Shown here one piece after another: positions 1-12,646 of a DNA stretch of 64,000 bases; positions within the stretch are counted from its first letter, which is position 1, and each line of letters opens with the position of its first letter. Origin of the DNA: Jackrogersella multiformis (Eukaryota; Ascomycota; Sordariomycetes; Xylariales; Hypoxylaceae); assembly GCA_902806575.1 (NCBI GenBank), contig CADCXD010000009.1, positions 1,302,001 through 1,366,000 on the forward strand, written 5' to 3'. The notes under the pieces were generated by a model. That model was not told where the DNA came from and ran no database searches. It saw only the letters and a list, made by a program, of their open reading frames with translations. The translations under genes and the position numbers were made by a program.

Positions 1-883
1 CACATTATATTGGTGCTGCGCGATGATCCTGCTCGGCCTCGCTTGGTACGTTAAGGGGGGGTATAATTGGTTAAAACTATAATCCCGATATGAACTAATG
101 CTGGATATGGATGGACGTTAACAAGTTCAGGGCAGGAAGCCCCGACGGTCCCCCGCGGTTCCTTAGGTAGGTAGTCAGGTTAGTCTAGGTAGTCGGCATA
201 AAGAAGAAGGGAGGAAAAAATAAAACATTAAGTGGCAATTGCTCCAATTTCTCGGGGTCTATACATAGTATGTACGTACGTAACCTAAATAGCCTAGGCA
301 GTCGCGGTTGAGATAATACCTACCTAGCCTACTGCAATGGTGGGGATTTATGTGTATCAATGTACATTTTAAACGTGACAGAAATTTGGAGACTAGTTTT
401 AACTCCTAAACGCTTCACTTTTCAACAACCAACCAACGTTGTCTAAAGCTTTTCATTCTTCATTCTCACCGAGCTTCTCTCATTCTCTCACTCCCCCCCT
501 CCACCCTACAGCACTCCCTCGTCTCTAATTGTGCCCCTCTTCCAATTACATCAAGGCTGAAACGCGGCATACCAGGTGCGGTTCCACCCTCCCCGTCCAT
601 TCGTCCAGCCATATATTACGTCCCCTTCGTCATCTTGCAGCCCCCAACCTGTCAAAACTCAACTCGCCGTCGCCTTACCTGCCCAGGTAGGTAGTTAGTT
701 TAAATTTTCTTTATACAAACGGCAAACATCATATTTTCACGGCTGGCATCGTTAGGAAGCCCTTACTCCGTAGTCTATTTTCTAACATTCCCTAACTAAT
801 TTCGACGTGTCTCGCGGTACGCTTCAACTAAAACAACCATATGCGCAGCTAAAGAGGAACCTTGGAAACCATTGCAAGTGTCC
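1..883. other. Intergenic / 5' flank of the VHS-GAT gene
   Basis: No coding region is recognised here. The stretch has several AGGTAGGTAG/CCTAGG-type motifs (around 165-200, 290-330, 680-700). A pyrimidine-rich tract at about 440-545, rich in CTTCTCTCATTCTC-like runs, is typical of fungal core promoters and 5' leaders and probably belongs to the gene starting at 884. Confidence 0.5.
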
Positions 884-2514
884 ATGAAGTCGCTCCGCAT
901 GAGCAAGGTGCTTGGCACCATAAGAAAGAAGAATTCTAGTAACGGTATGCCCGAACTCTAACCTTGGAATCTAACACGCGCAACTCTCAAGTAAGATGGT
1001 TTATGATTTGCGCTTTTTGCTGATACCCCTTTTTCAGACGATGGCCCTTCTATTTCTGCAGATGGCGAAAGCCCTGAGGCTACAGCCAACCGCTGTGTGG
1101 TACGCCTGCGCCCGTCAATTTCAACTCTTGTCTTGAAATCAATCAATCGAGTAAACCTGACTGTCAATTAGAAATCATTCTGCGAGTCTGGCTCTACCAA
1201 TTCCGGAGACGAAGTCCTCTACTTGCCCCCCATCGTCGATGCCGCCGAGTCTTCCCCCGCCGCTGCTGCAGAATGCGCTCGCCTGATTCGAAAATACTTG
1301 AAAAGGGACTATTGGACTAAGCCCTCATACCAATACAACGCCATCATGCTTCTTCGCATCCTTGTTGATAATCCCGGCCCAACATTCACAAGAAACGTAG
1401 ATCAGAAGTTTACCGATACTACAAAAGAGCTACTACGGTCTGTTCGCGACCCAAGTGTGCGCCAGATGATGATGGAAACGTTGGATTCTTTTGAGAACAC
1501 CAAGGCCTATGACGAAGGCTTAGCCGTTATTATCGAGATGTGGAAGAAGGAGAAAGATAAGGCGCAGCGACAACATGGAGTAAGCTTGATTAATTATCTG
1601 CTGGAATCATGCTAATACATGCTAACTAGGGACGTAACCAGCCTCCAGTACCACGGACACTTAATGCGCCGCCGTTCAATCCGCATTCCCAGAACTACTT
1701 CGCACGAAGCCACTCCAACCGCAAGCTCCCGAGCCCTGTTGAGTTAGCGAGTAGACTAGAAGAAGCGCGGACGTCTGCGAAGTTGCTCCAGCAGGTAGTT
1801 ACAAACACGCCACCCGTCGAAGTGCTCAGCAACGACCTGGTGAAGGAGTTTGCCGATCGTTGCACAAGCGCAAGTCGAAGTATACAGATATACATGAATG
1901 CCGAGGATCCGGCTCCTGACAATGACACTATGGAGAGCCTTATCGACACTAACGAGCAGCTCCAGGCATCTTTGAGTTTGCACCAGCGAGCTATGCTAAA
2001 CGCCAGGAAACTCGTCGCTGTTATGGATCCCCACACTGAATCTCGAGGATCTGTGAGCCCCGTAGATTCGGAACAGAATGGATATGGGATGGAGCCCCCA
2101 CCCGTACCATCTCGAAACCCGAATGGCAAGGGAAAAGAAAGGGAACGTGAGCCCTCTTTGGCAGGACCATCAAGAACGCACACGCCAACTATCGAGGATA
2201 ATCCTTTCAGGGATCCTGAGCCCGAGCATTCAGGGTCGAGGTCTCGTGCGGCTGGCGGCTCAGGATCTGGCGGTGGAGCATCCGCTCAGTATATTGAGGA
2301 ACCACGGTTGGCATTCGAACCATTCCATCCGGGTTTTGAGTCAACGCCAAGCTACGTAGGCAGACAGGAGAGTGCCCTTGGCAAGGAGACAATGCACGGG
2401 GCAGTAGGGAATTCTTCATCTAACGCAAGACGCTCGCGGGATAACGACGACGATAGTGATGATATTTACGATGTTACGCCAGCGAAGCAGAATGAGCCGA
2501 TATACCGGTATTGA
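884..2514 (+). CDS. VHS/GAT domain protein (endosomal sorting adaptor, Lsb5/GGA-like)
   Basis: Four exons: 884-944, 1038-1099, 1172-1579, 1630-2514 (471 aa). Introns have GTATGC, GTACGC and GTAAGC donors and CAG or TAG acceptors; the last has a GCTAAC branch site just before its acceptor. Exon 3 (residues about 42-177) reads as a VHS/ENTH-type helical superhelix, with the motif YNAIMLLRILVDNPG. Residues about 229-305 form a GAT-like three-helix region. The C-terminal third is disordered and acidic or Ser/Pro-rich, with an NPF tripeptide at about 368-370, a known ligand of EH domains. VHS and GAT modules bind ubiquitin, Arf/Rab or clathrin partners at endosomes and trans-Golgi. No GAE domain is seen, so Lsb5-like is preferred over true GGA. 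The start is the first ATG giving an open spliced frame; the N-terminal 40 residues are the least certain part. Confidence 0.85.
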
Positions 2515-3764
2515 TCGGCATTTGGAGTGCTACGAATACACCTGCTCTCTGAATCTAAGAGGTCCGGGGTATTCGTGATGGACACGATTCAAACAAAGTG
2601 GCAGGATCATGGTGGGAGCCGCTGTGAAAACTTTTCATGGCGTTCTACTTCTCTATCTAATTTGTTGATGTTAGCTTTCTCCTTTTTCTTCTGTGCGAGA
2701 TTCCCCCAATATCAGAATTGCAATTCGTCGTCCCTGCACACTTGATTGCCTCTTTGTTGCTAGAATGCTCAGTCTACCAGCCATCATGCTAACAGGAAAA
2801 TCGTATTGCTGCAAACAGATGTCCCAAGTTTCGAGTTCACATTAAGTGATAGCCTCGTAAAGGGGTTTTCCTTCGACGCACCTACTTGGTAGACGCGATT
2901 TAGAAGTGTCGACTAGATACCAAACGCCAGGGCAAAGTGATACCTACTTACTTACGGGGGCACTTGTGTGTGTATGTGTGAACTACCTATAACTGAGGCA
3001 AGGCTGTATGTATGTCTTGGTCATGAAGACACTGTACGCGGATGGAAGCTGGCACGAGGCGGGTTTCTGGTTTGTCTAGAATATATTATTTCCGGCGGTT
3101 GTAACTTGGTCACAGCGGTCGTCTCCCAAGTTCCCCAGGTGGAAGAAACCAGTGGGAGGAGAGAGAAGGGCGAGGAGAGAAAGGGAGTGGATTTACAATG
3201 TTAAGAATACCTCTTCCCTGGCTCTTGTACTTGGTTGCCTGTACATATCTGGTCTAATGAACTATCGGTTGTCACTCTAGTCTAGTAGCCGTAACTACCG
3301 AACTATATAACATAGCCAGTTTACAAGTTGAGCGGTTCGACGCGTATGCAGAGAGAAGTACCAGCAACGCTAGAAACAATCAAATATTGACTGTATTCAT
3401 AATAGCTATTAATCGTTAATCTACGAACGCTATTATGGTATTTATGTAGGTACTAGATAAATATGGCTTCTTAGGGAGGTAACTATAATAGTGCCTTAAA
3501 GGTTGCTATAATAACTGCCTTAGTATCCGCAGGATTAGTATATCTGTTGATATGCCAATAAGCAAAATACACAGCTATAGATTATTAATGTGCGTTTAAA
3601 CAGTATTAGTTAAATATAATTATTTCGGGATTATACTTACTTAGGTAGGTATACTTCTAATTGACGTGATACATCTATTTTCATTAATAACATTTATAAA
3701 AGTCCATATTATTTACTTAAGGACTTGAGTAAATATATATTTATATATCAATAGATGGTTTTGG

Positions 3765-3960
3765 CGGAACGAAGTCGATATTGCATATGACATATAGTGC
3801 CGTAAAAGGCCGGCCGAACCTCCAACTCCAAGTTGCGATTGGGCGATGCGGGCTTACCGAACGAACCTTTCTGGCGGGTCTTAGTGGCCGGTCGGGCTGC
3901 GCTTCCGTACAGTAGCATTTCCCTAAGAGACGCCACGGTACCCTGTTATTTTATCCACTT
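3765..3960. other. GC-richer island flanked by AT-rich DNA, possible transposon or gene relic
   Basis: Base composition changes abruptly from TA-rich (upstream of 3760) to CG-containing sequence and back again by about 3965. A 62-codon open frame lies on the minus strand (3748-3936), but it matches no family I recognise. It may be an undecayed remnant of a transposable element or gene. This rests on composition only. Confidence 0.25.
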
Positions 3961-4394
3961 ACCGCCTGATTTGTCGATCTATCAATCCAGATCTTATCTG
4001 CTTATGCATTTCCCGTAAAGCTAACCGCTAATACCTAGTGTATTAGCCTATTCGAGTTCTTTTAATTCGCTTAAGCACATACATACATTACAGTCGTAGT
4101 GGACATCTAGAACGTTTATTTATGTAAGCATATAAGAATCCATCTTGCTTTCCAAATAAGGTAACTAATAAATAGACTGTACACATTTTGGTTACGTTGC
4201 ATGCGCATACTTAATACCTAATTCTTTGGGTTATTCAATGTAAATTCCAATGATAATGCGGCTTGCAGCTGATAGGTAGATACGAAAAGATAGATAGATA
4301 TACAGTATACCATGTATTAAAAGCATGTGCCGTGCTAAGTAATGGATTTGATTTAACCTTCAATCCATCCATGTTTTTCCACGTGTGTGTGCAA

Positions 4395-4452
4395 CCTACC
4401 TAGTGTAGGTACCTACTTACACTAGGTAGTGTAGGTACCTACATAAGGTAGG
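4395..4452. repeat. Direct/inverted repeat built from the CCTAC/GTAGG motif
   Basis: The 16-bp unit TAGTGTAGGTACCTAC occurs at 4401-4416 and again at 4427-4442 (26-bp period). The flanks CCTACCTAG and CACTAGGTAGTG are mutually complementary, so the segment could fold into a cruciform. It belongs to the dispersed ACCTAGGT-type family seen throughout the window. Confidence 0.7.
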
Positions 4453-5392
4453 AACCTTTGTCCCGGATCAGTGGTGAGTGGTGAGTGGTGGCGCGTGGCG
4501 GCGAAAGCGACCAGGGATTAGGACGCTAGCAATGATGGCTCATGTGGGGTTTGCCATTTCGGGCGAATTTTGCGAACTTCACCACTCATTTACTCACTTC
4601 GTCCTTTCTAACCCTTGATCGTCTGGTCTTCAATCATCCACTTTCGGTAATGCTTATTAGTCCTGTTTTATGTCAATTCGATTCCACACGTTGGAAGAAA
4701 AATTGAATATACATTTAGAAATGATCGTATGTTACTTTGGGGTGACTACTTCTATTTCTACCTAGAAAAAGTCTTATGCTTATGCTTTTCTATGTATGCC
4801 ATAGCCTAGGCTTTAAGCTCTAGGTTACTATAAGGTCGGGCATCGTGATCTACTAGACTAGCTGTCATGTTTCATTTTACATCGTTCGACATTATATTCG
4901 GGTCCGCCGTAACGCCTCTTCTCCCATCACACCGGATCCGAGACTCTATTATTGAGCCTTGAAGGGAGCCAAGAGTTTAAGAATGTATCTCTCGCATCTA
5001 CATATCTCACCTGGCCAATATACGTCCGTTTTTATATATTTTACCTTCGTTATTTTGCCTCTATATGGTCTAGTGATTATTCATAGCCTATCAAGTCCGA
5101 CTTGAGGCTAAAAACTAATACCTCACCCTACATTTTCTTATTCGCTAGGTTACTCCATCTGATGTATTGCCCTTATCTTCTCAATACCCGAAGCTACGTC
5201 CTATGGTTTGTCATTCCGCTGTATGATATAACGAATATACCTTAGAGTTGCATCTTCATTGTGTTAGTCTATTTCCCGTTGCTTAATGAATGTTGAGTGG
5301 CTTAGTCCTGATAAGGAAGGGAGACAACTTGTTGCTTTTGTTTTGATTTTTTACGTCTTATTCTAACATCACATAATCACACACCACCCGTC

Positions 5393-7132
5393 ATGCCCGT
5401 CATGACTCGGGTAGAGACCCTACGTAAAGGTTGTCCTGTTTATTTAACCTCTATTAAGCCTAGGAAGAGTGCTGGTTATGGCAACGGGCTCATGGCGATG
5501 GAAACAATTATATATCATTCGTCGCAGGTACCGTCCCTCGAAGACCTCAGTAACGAGATATTAGCTCTCGTATTTAAGGAGGTATTATCTTCTCCCTTAG
5601 ACTTCGTAATATGCTGCTTACAAGACTTATTCATTAACAACGCCCCGTCGTAGTTACGAGATATTGATTTTCGAGCACTGGCTGGTGCCCGTCGATTATC
5701 AAGAAGATTCGAAGCTATTATCACACCTATCCAATTTGACTCAATTTGCCTTAATGAACGTATCATAGCTCTTGAGGCTGAGGTATATTTCCCCCGCGTC
5801 CTTCAAAATATATATTCATTCACTAGGCATGTCCAAGTGAGGAGTGATCTAGACCCTGTAAAGACTAGGGGAGTATTGAACAGAGTGAAGCGGCTATCAT
5901 GGTTGAGGTACTTGTCCTTCCCAACTAGATTAACATATACCTGGCTAATATTGATCGTAACTGGTAGATGGCGTTACGTAGGAAATCATCGTTCCGGCTA
6001 TTTCTCGACACCGTCTAGTATCCTAAGTCCAACTCACGTTAATAATAACAGTATCAGACTATATATCGAAGACTTACCTTTGAAAGACTTCGATGGTAGC
6101 TCACCCGACACGTACATAAGAGCAATACCCACAAGAAACCTGGTTTCGCTGAAGATGGCGAGTCCTACACCACCACTTACGACTCGTCTCGAGTCGATCA
6201 AAAAACTACTTCTTGAATCTCGGAGGATCGAAGCTCTCCACTATAGCGACCGCGGCCAAGGAACACAATTCTTGTTTGAGGACAATGAGCGATTGCCAGC
6301 TTTTGAGGAGCTATCACTTCGATCGTACGATTGGAATCACGGCGTTGATGCGGTTCGGAAACATTGGGACTTCTCACAATTACGGCACTTGGCCCTCATT
6401 GATGTGCCCTTGTTTCCATTTCTTAATTCGGTCTCCTTCTCAGAACTTCACCAGCTCCATACACTACACTGCGAGGACTTTAGCACGCATCTACTAGACC
6501 AGCGACAGGAAACGACAAGGGAGCTATACACGCTCATTATACAGATCAGGTCCCTTTATGCGATCAATATAACTTGTCACACGCATCTATTTCCCATATG
6601 CGGGCTACTCCATCATGCTAAATCGCTACGCATATTAAGCTTCCGCGACTACGTGGGCTTCAGCGACGAGAGACGACGGTGTCCGACAATGGGAGTCGAA
6701 GATCTCATTGTTCTTTCCGAAAAACTGATCAACCTCCATACTCTCGAGCTAGATATGGATATGGCCTTGTGCGAGCCTCCCCTGTTCCTCCGTGCGTTAT
6801 GCAACTTCCCCCGGCTAGAAACTGTCGCTTTGCATACACAGACGGTTCTTCGGGCTTTCGATCTGCCACAAGCTGGTGTAGATCCCGACTACAAGGTTTC
6901 CATAAAGATTTTCTCGGCCCTTGTTGGCAGTAAGCTGGGCAGACCGTGGCGGAGCATCACGATCAATGTCGGCGGATGGCAGCCGGTCATGGTTCGTCGG
7001 ATTAGCGAGGCGTGGCGGGACAAGAACAGGTGCGGTATCTATGCTGAGAGGTGCTTCGTACTGGAGAGAAACGTGGATACCGGTGAGATGGAAGTTCAGG
7101 AGAAGACTGGCGTGGATAATAGCTCCGTCTAG
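5393..7132 (+). CDS. F-box protein with a leucine-rich C-terminal region
   Basis: Two exons, 5393-5605 and 5654-7132, giving 563 aa. The 48-nt intron 5606-5653 has a GTAATA donor, a CATTAAC branch-like element and a TAG acceptor. Its length is a multiple of three and its last three bases are an in-frame TAG. Splicing restores a continuous F-box: LEDLSNEILALVFKEVL, then LRDIDFRALAGARRLSRRF, at about residues 50-95. The rest has irregular leucine-rich stretches (LRHLALIDVPLF, LHTLELDMDMAL), as in fungal F-box/LRR proteins that present substrates to SCF (Skp1-Cul1) ubiquitin ligases. ATGs at 5393, 5402, 5492 and 5498 share the frame; the longest form is given. If the intron is not removed, the product ends after 86 residues. 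Substrate unknown. Confidence 0.72.
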
Positions 7133-9560
7133 GGGCTGTTACTTTGGGGGCAGGTCTCGGATGGAAATATGAAAGAGTGAACTGGATTAATGATGAAGTG
7201 GATAGGTAACTAACCTATATCTGGTTGACGAGAAGTGTTTACGGCGATGGTTGCGTGAACTAGTCATCGGCTTCGTCTGGATATCCTTTAGGGGCACAAC
7301 CTCTCTTAAGTGGTGGGTATGAGGAGCAGTGAAGTCTACCCAGGGGACTAGGTTAGGCAATCATACCATACCCTGGTTTTAAATCTTCGACTATATAATG
7401 GCAAAATCTCCATCCTAGGTAGTCTTAAAACCTATACCGATGGGTAGTTTACTTAACTCGAAAATCGATACGGTTCCTCTCCCATATCTAGGAAATTTAC
7501 ATAAGCTAGTTCTTTGTTGCCGCCGGGATGATGGCGATGCGTCTTGTCATGTCTGCGCTACGGTCGTAGCAACTCAAAAACTCAAGATATGAATGCTCTA
7601 GATTAGCTGCTACTCGATACCTTGTCACTAGCATCTCATTGTTTAGCATTTCACACGAGGTATCTTGACTCCACAGCTGGATCATGTATATTTCATAATG
7701 TGAAGCAAGTAGGCCATCAACTATGTAGGAAACGCATTTTCTATGAGTTTTTGCCTTATATTGTCAGACCAGAAGAGATTAATTCGAGTGCTAGAAGGAG
7801 ATTCAGTCGCATTGTCGACACTTCCTAAGCTATGATATGGCAAGATTATTTACTAGTCCCATCCTTCGATGTTAGGCTTTTGCTCTTCTCCCCCTCTCCC
7901 TCGTAAAAACAGCTTCGAGTGACTAAGGGAGATAGGAATATTATAACAAAGCAGGGGGGTCTGAAGGCTGACAGCACTTGTTGAGGTTATGCTGAAAAGG
8001 TAACTTAAGTTAAGTAAGTACAGGGGTATAGAGGGACAAGGAGGGAGATAGAAGCGCGGAATGGTTCAGCTTTAGGACACGACCCTCGCGTATCTGGTAT
8101 GATCGCTCTAGCCGAAGCTTTAGGGCTTGACAATACCGCCGGTCGGGCAGCCTAATGATTAAATGCGATTGAACTAGAGCTCAGCGTGGCGTCTTAATAT
8201 TAGTATTATATTACTTATCAGGATAGGTCTTCGGCCCTACCCCCTACCTACTTGGAAGGCGAATCAGGGATACAATGATCTCTTGTCCGGAGATAATTTA
8301 TTCACCACCCTAGGCTTACATACCTAATAATATTGTTTTTAATACCACTTGGCCACTTCGTCTGCACAGGCGGTGAAGACACCAAATATAGCCGCTGATA
8401 TGAACAAGGATTGCTATATTCGCCGGCAGTGCTATCATATCCTCGAGTCCATTCGATCAAAAACTTCGCCGCTCCTCCACTAATAAAATCCAATCTGATA
8501 TATACGATGCATAACCTACCTATTGAAAAAGAAAAATGACGTAGGAATCGTATATAGAGAGAAATGAAGCTCCTTGACGATCTTACATACATGAGTCTGA
8601 ATAAGTCGCGAGTTCGATCCCAGGTCCACACCTATCCGGTGTGTACGGAGGTCTACATGCTTGATTCAGCTCCAATATGAGCTACTTTAGGTGGTATCTC
8701 TCTATAGACCTTGGAAAATCAACCATGTTGTCTGTGTTATGGATATGGTAGTACCGGCATGGGTGATTTCCTGGAAGTGTGTATATGGTTGTGAGCATAA
8801 GCCGAGGTCGCTAGGATTAGGAGGGTAAGCACAGAACAGGTGGTGGACGTTGAGTTAAAGGCTATTGTCTCTAGCTGGAAATTGTTGAATCCAATCGTGG
8901 GTGATAGTACGTGTCCTTCCAGGTATTAGTTAAGGTTCCAAGGTCATAGGTTATGTCTTATATATGCTCCTCAGCCGGCACCCCTTCCTCGATGGGCAAG
9001 AACATCACGGGACTATATCAAGCATATGGTACGAATAATCCTAGAAAGTGGCTGCTGGAACATAAAGAGCCTGTGACAGGTCTTTCCTCGTAGCAAAGCT
9101 AGATATTCTGTCGATGACTGGTAAGGGGCATCTGAAAACGAGATATTGAATCATTCAATCAATGTAAAGTGGCTTCAGGGAATTCGCGTACACAATTCTC
9201 ATCCCCATCTTGGGACATTTGCCATATAGTCTTTAATTGGTTCTACGAGGTGGTGTATAAGTTACCAGAGAACTGCAATGAGAAATAACCTTATCCCTCA
9301 ACTAATATAAGACGTCGTAAGATATGATCATAACTCGCAGTAGTCCAAGACTGTCAATGCCGCACCATTATAGATTCTACATATCCATTTAGAATATATG
9401 TCTAGGTAAGTAAACAATGAAGGCAACCTAGGTATAAAGCGGAGTACTCATTACTTACACGACAGTACTTAGGAATATATTACCCAATATACCAAGGCGT
9501 ACGATATCCTAATATGTCTATAGAAGACCCATTTTCTCTCCTTGCAAGGGCATAGCGATA
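7133..9560. other. Intergenic, no gene recognised
   Basis: About 2.4 kb without a convincing coding region. The longest frame (minus strand, 8302-8631) has no family resemblance and composition like its surroundings. A GTTCGATCC sequence near 8611 resembles a tRNA T-loop, but no cloverleaf could be drawn around it. The A/T-rich segment 9300-9500 has AGGTAAGTA-type motifs. Confidence 0.5.
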
Positions 9561-10694
9561 TTAAGCTACTTTCTCTCCCCTAGCTAGGAACACCTCTCTC
9601 CTCATAACCCCCCTCTCCCCATTCTCGCCGAGGTCAGGCGAGATGCCAGAGCCGAGCACCTCGAGCGAGAAGCCTTTCCCGACCCCGGCACGCTCGAACA
9701 TCGCTCGGACCCTATCCTCGGAGAAGCCGTGGTGCATGACTCCGTGATTACCGCCGTGTCCGTGGCGGGGCCTGTGCGGTAGGAAATCCCAGACGAGCAA
9801 GACGCCACCGGGGCGCAGACGTTCGACTAGGCGGTCGGCGCAAAGCTCCGGGTCCCCGAAGTGGTGCAACCCACCCCCAACGGTCGCCAGATCGAAGCCG
9901 AAGAAGCGCAAGTCTGCCAAGAGATCTGACGGCTGTGGCCCATCCGCGGCTGCAAGGTCGCCCACTACGGCGTGCATCTCATCACGAGATAAGCCCTACG
10001 GATTCCTTAGTCGTCTTACTATTCAATTTATCTAGGTATCTTAACGGTGTATCTACAACCTTTCCGAATGGGACAAGGATAGGGTCATTGGGCGAGCCTG
10101 AGCAAAACCCCTGAATATAAAGGTGATTTCGTCACCAGGCAGTCTAAATGCTATAGCAGGAGGCAATGAAAAGTTCTAATAGGATGAACAGGCGATATTT
10201 TGACTTTGTACGTACCTGATTTTCAGCTCCGGAGTTGTACGCCGCAACCATGTTATCTGATACATCAACACCGATGCATTGCGTCGTGTAAGGAGCAAGA
10301 GCCTATCGGTAGTGGGTAGTTAGAGAAGTGATTGGTCACATAAGCCATGTTCATTATATTTGAGGTATCGCAGACAGCGCAGTAGTTGAGAAAAAAAGGT
10401 ACCACAAAAGGGACAACTCACTCTCGACATCATGCCTGTGCCGCAAGCGTAGTCTAGAAGCCTCACCTCCCTCGTAGACTGGGCGGATCTATGTTTCTCG
10501 TTGGGCTTATTCCCATCCCCGTTCTCGTCCCCGTTGCTACTGTCGTCGTTGTCATCATCATCGTCGGCAGCAGCCCAATCGACACCAATCCAATCTAACC
10601 GGGATTGGATTTCCCTGGTCAGGCGCTCATTAAGCTTGCTATGCTTGGAGTCGTACGTCAACGCTTCTTCGCTGCAAAACACATCAGGTTTAGC
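9561..10694 (-). CDS. SAM-dependent methyltransferase (class I, UbiE/type 11-like), 5' end unresolved
   Basis: Three exons read on the minus strand: up to 10694..10422, 10302..10216 and 9995..9561. Introns are 10303-10421 (GTGAGT..TAG) and 9996-10215 (GTACGT..TAG). The joined frame shows motif I (LLDYACGTGMMSR), the acidic ribose-binding end of strand 2 (CIGVDVSDNMV), the strand-4 region with VGGGLHHF, and the post-IV segment LRPGGVLLVWDF. An Asp/Asn-rich insertion (DDDDDNDD) precedes motif I. The upper limit is an in-frame TGA at 10695-10697. Relatives normally begin with a helix containing an FNxxAxxWD-like segment, and no exon encoding it was found upstream. The gene is either 5'-truncated or has a start exon I could not place. 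Exon 3 is markedly GC-rich against an A/T-rich surrounding. Substrate unknown. Confidence 0.7.
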
Positions 10695-12530
10695 TCAAAT
10701 TGCACATTCCTCTATGTCATCTACCTAGGTAGGCAGTCCATGTCGTGCCGAGCCGTGCCACGTCAATCGATCCACAAAATCGATCGTGCGTACAAGTGTC
10801 CTCGGTGAAGAAAGACGCTACTCGAGCTACATGATGATGATCTCTCAACCTAATCTGGGGAAGAAATATGAAGTGAAGTGAAGTGAAGCTAAAAATAACG
10901 GGAAAGGGCACGGATGCCACATAGGTGCTATCGTCATAATCTTCCTCTAGCCTGCAAGGAAAATGGGGCATAAAGCAATAGAGATCAAAGTGCTCCATAC
11001 TCTGGATTACATAGGTACCTGAAATTGACCTCTTTGGGTATACATGGTGATGTGACGAACTGGGCCACGACACGCTTGATATCAACTAGAACGAATTGTG
11101 ATCATTGAAAGGAGATCAGATCGTCCTAGTATATATGAAATGCAAGCTAGAGCAGGGAAGAAGGGCATGCAGTGGGCGAATTATATTCGAGTAAAACGGG
11201 TGTTCAGCTTACTTGAAGTGTGACCTATTAACCTCGGCCATATCGTGTCCTATGCTAAATTGTTCTCAGGTTGTGTAGGTTGAGGTCCTTTTTATTTACT
11301 TATACCGATGAAGCCCTTAGGTTTTAAGTATATCTCCCAAGAATTCAATATCTGGTGTTTTCGTCACATTTTCCACTTGTTAGCAGTTTTGAATTTGGGG
11401 GTGTTTTCCTTGAAGTATGCCTCACTGGCAACATATCGGCGACATCTCGCACGCTTGTCGTTCACATTGCGGCAACTTTTAACTCGGATACTTAGAAAGC
11501 CTTGGATTCGATTAGCGGATAGAGCGGTCTAAAGCTACACCGGTGTGTATGTAGTCGAGTAATTGAAGACTGTGGTATTACTAGCATAAGCATACACTAC
11601 ACTACACTAGTTAGCTCTTCCATACCTACCTAGCTGCCTAGGTAGCGTAAACATCTGCCCTCTGCTTCGCATTTGAGAAGACTTGATGATCATAGGGATA
11701 TTCACGATGTTCACCGCCTCAATATCGCCCGCGCTTATTCTACTATGGGGATGGTAGTATATACTACAAATCGGGCAAATCGGGACAAACGGTGCGGGAA
11801 GGATACCTACCACGACACGCAACGACGGGCTCGATATCTACCTAGATACCTACACTAGAGCCATGGAGGTACCGCAACTACATACCCTAGGTACCTAAAG
11901 TACCTATGAAAAGCAATAAAAACTGGATCCGATGGGTTGTGGAATCGTGGAGTTGGTCCCCTTGTACCTAGTGTAGTGTAGTGTAGTGTACCTAATCCCA
12001 TGCCTTGCATGGACCAAAACGGACCTCCCTACACTACCTGTACCTAGGTATCGACCCCTTCTCACACCCCCGGCGGGCGCGCTTCGGACAGTGCCTCCCG
12101 CAGCTGCATGGGATCCTTTGGGGTTTTACGGGTAGGAGGTGTGCTACCACCTTATCCATTGCATCGGCATATGTGTACGATGAGTCATGAATATTTCCCA
12201 ATAGAAAGCTGCAGTCCTGGTAGTTTCCAACTAATACGGAATATGCTGCTACATAGTATGTAGTAGTATGTAGGCACGCCGTGGCTATGCAAGTGGACCT
12301 GCAAGCTTCGCAGCGGACCGCGGTCACAAGAGGAAGTGCATATGTAGAGCGTGCTTGCTGCGTTGCTGCGGCATGGCCTGGCCTTCGCCCTCTACCTAGT
12401 AGCTAGCAGTGGTTGGTAGGGTGGTAGCATGCGTATAGGTAGGGCCCAAATCAGAATCGAATCTGGGTCGGCCTCTAATGGTCTGGCCGCAAGGGACCGG
12501 GCGTTACTAATGCGCGGGCAGTTTGGGCAA
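10695..12530. other. Gene-poor stretch, part 1
   Basis: No recognisable coding region. It contains many CCTAGG/GTAGTGTAG-type motifs (10722, 11637, 11888, 11966-11990, 12042), including a short GTGTAGTGTAGTG tandem at about 11969-11988. Short open frames lack family similarity. Confidence 0.5.
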
Positions 12531-12536
12531 AAAGAC

Positions 12537-12646
12537 GCAGGAGACGCAGGAGACGTAGAAGATGCAGGAGACGTAGAAGACACAGAAGACGCAGAGAGAG
12601 GATGTAGGATGTACATAGGATGTGGGATGTGGGATGTGGGATGTAC
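12537..12646. repeat. Two adjacent minisatellites
   Basis: Positions 12537-12599 hold seven copies of a 9-nt unit (GCAGGAGAC and variants GTAGAAGAT, ACAGAAGAC). Positions 12600-12646 hold a run of GGATGTG/GGATGTA units. On the plus strand the first array would read as an acidic repeat (AGDVEDAGD), but the frame has no other support as a gene. Confidence 0.85.

Larger units (their letters stand above)
2515..5392. other. Intergenic: 3' flank, AT-rich block, small GC-rich island
   Basis: No gene is recognised over about 2.9 kb. About 3380-3760 is strongly AT-rich with many TA steps, like RIP-decayed sequence. It is followed by a sharply different CG-containing island at about 3765-3960. A repeat lies at 4395-4452. 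The region after 4980 is pyrimidine-rich and probably holds the promoter of the F-box gene. Confidence 0.5.

Noticed and set aside
8590..8640. GTTCGATCC motif like a tRNA T-loop
   Set aside because: Neither strand offers acceptor, D and anticodon stems around it; the same goes for the similar string near 43350.
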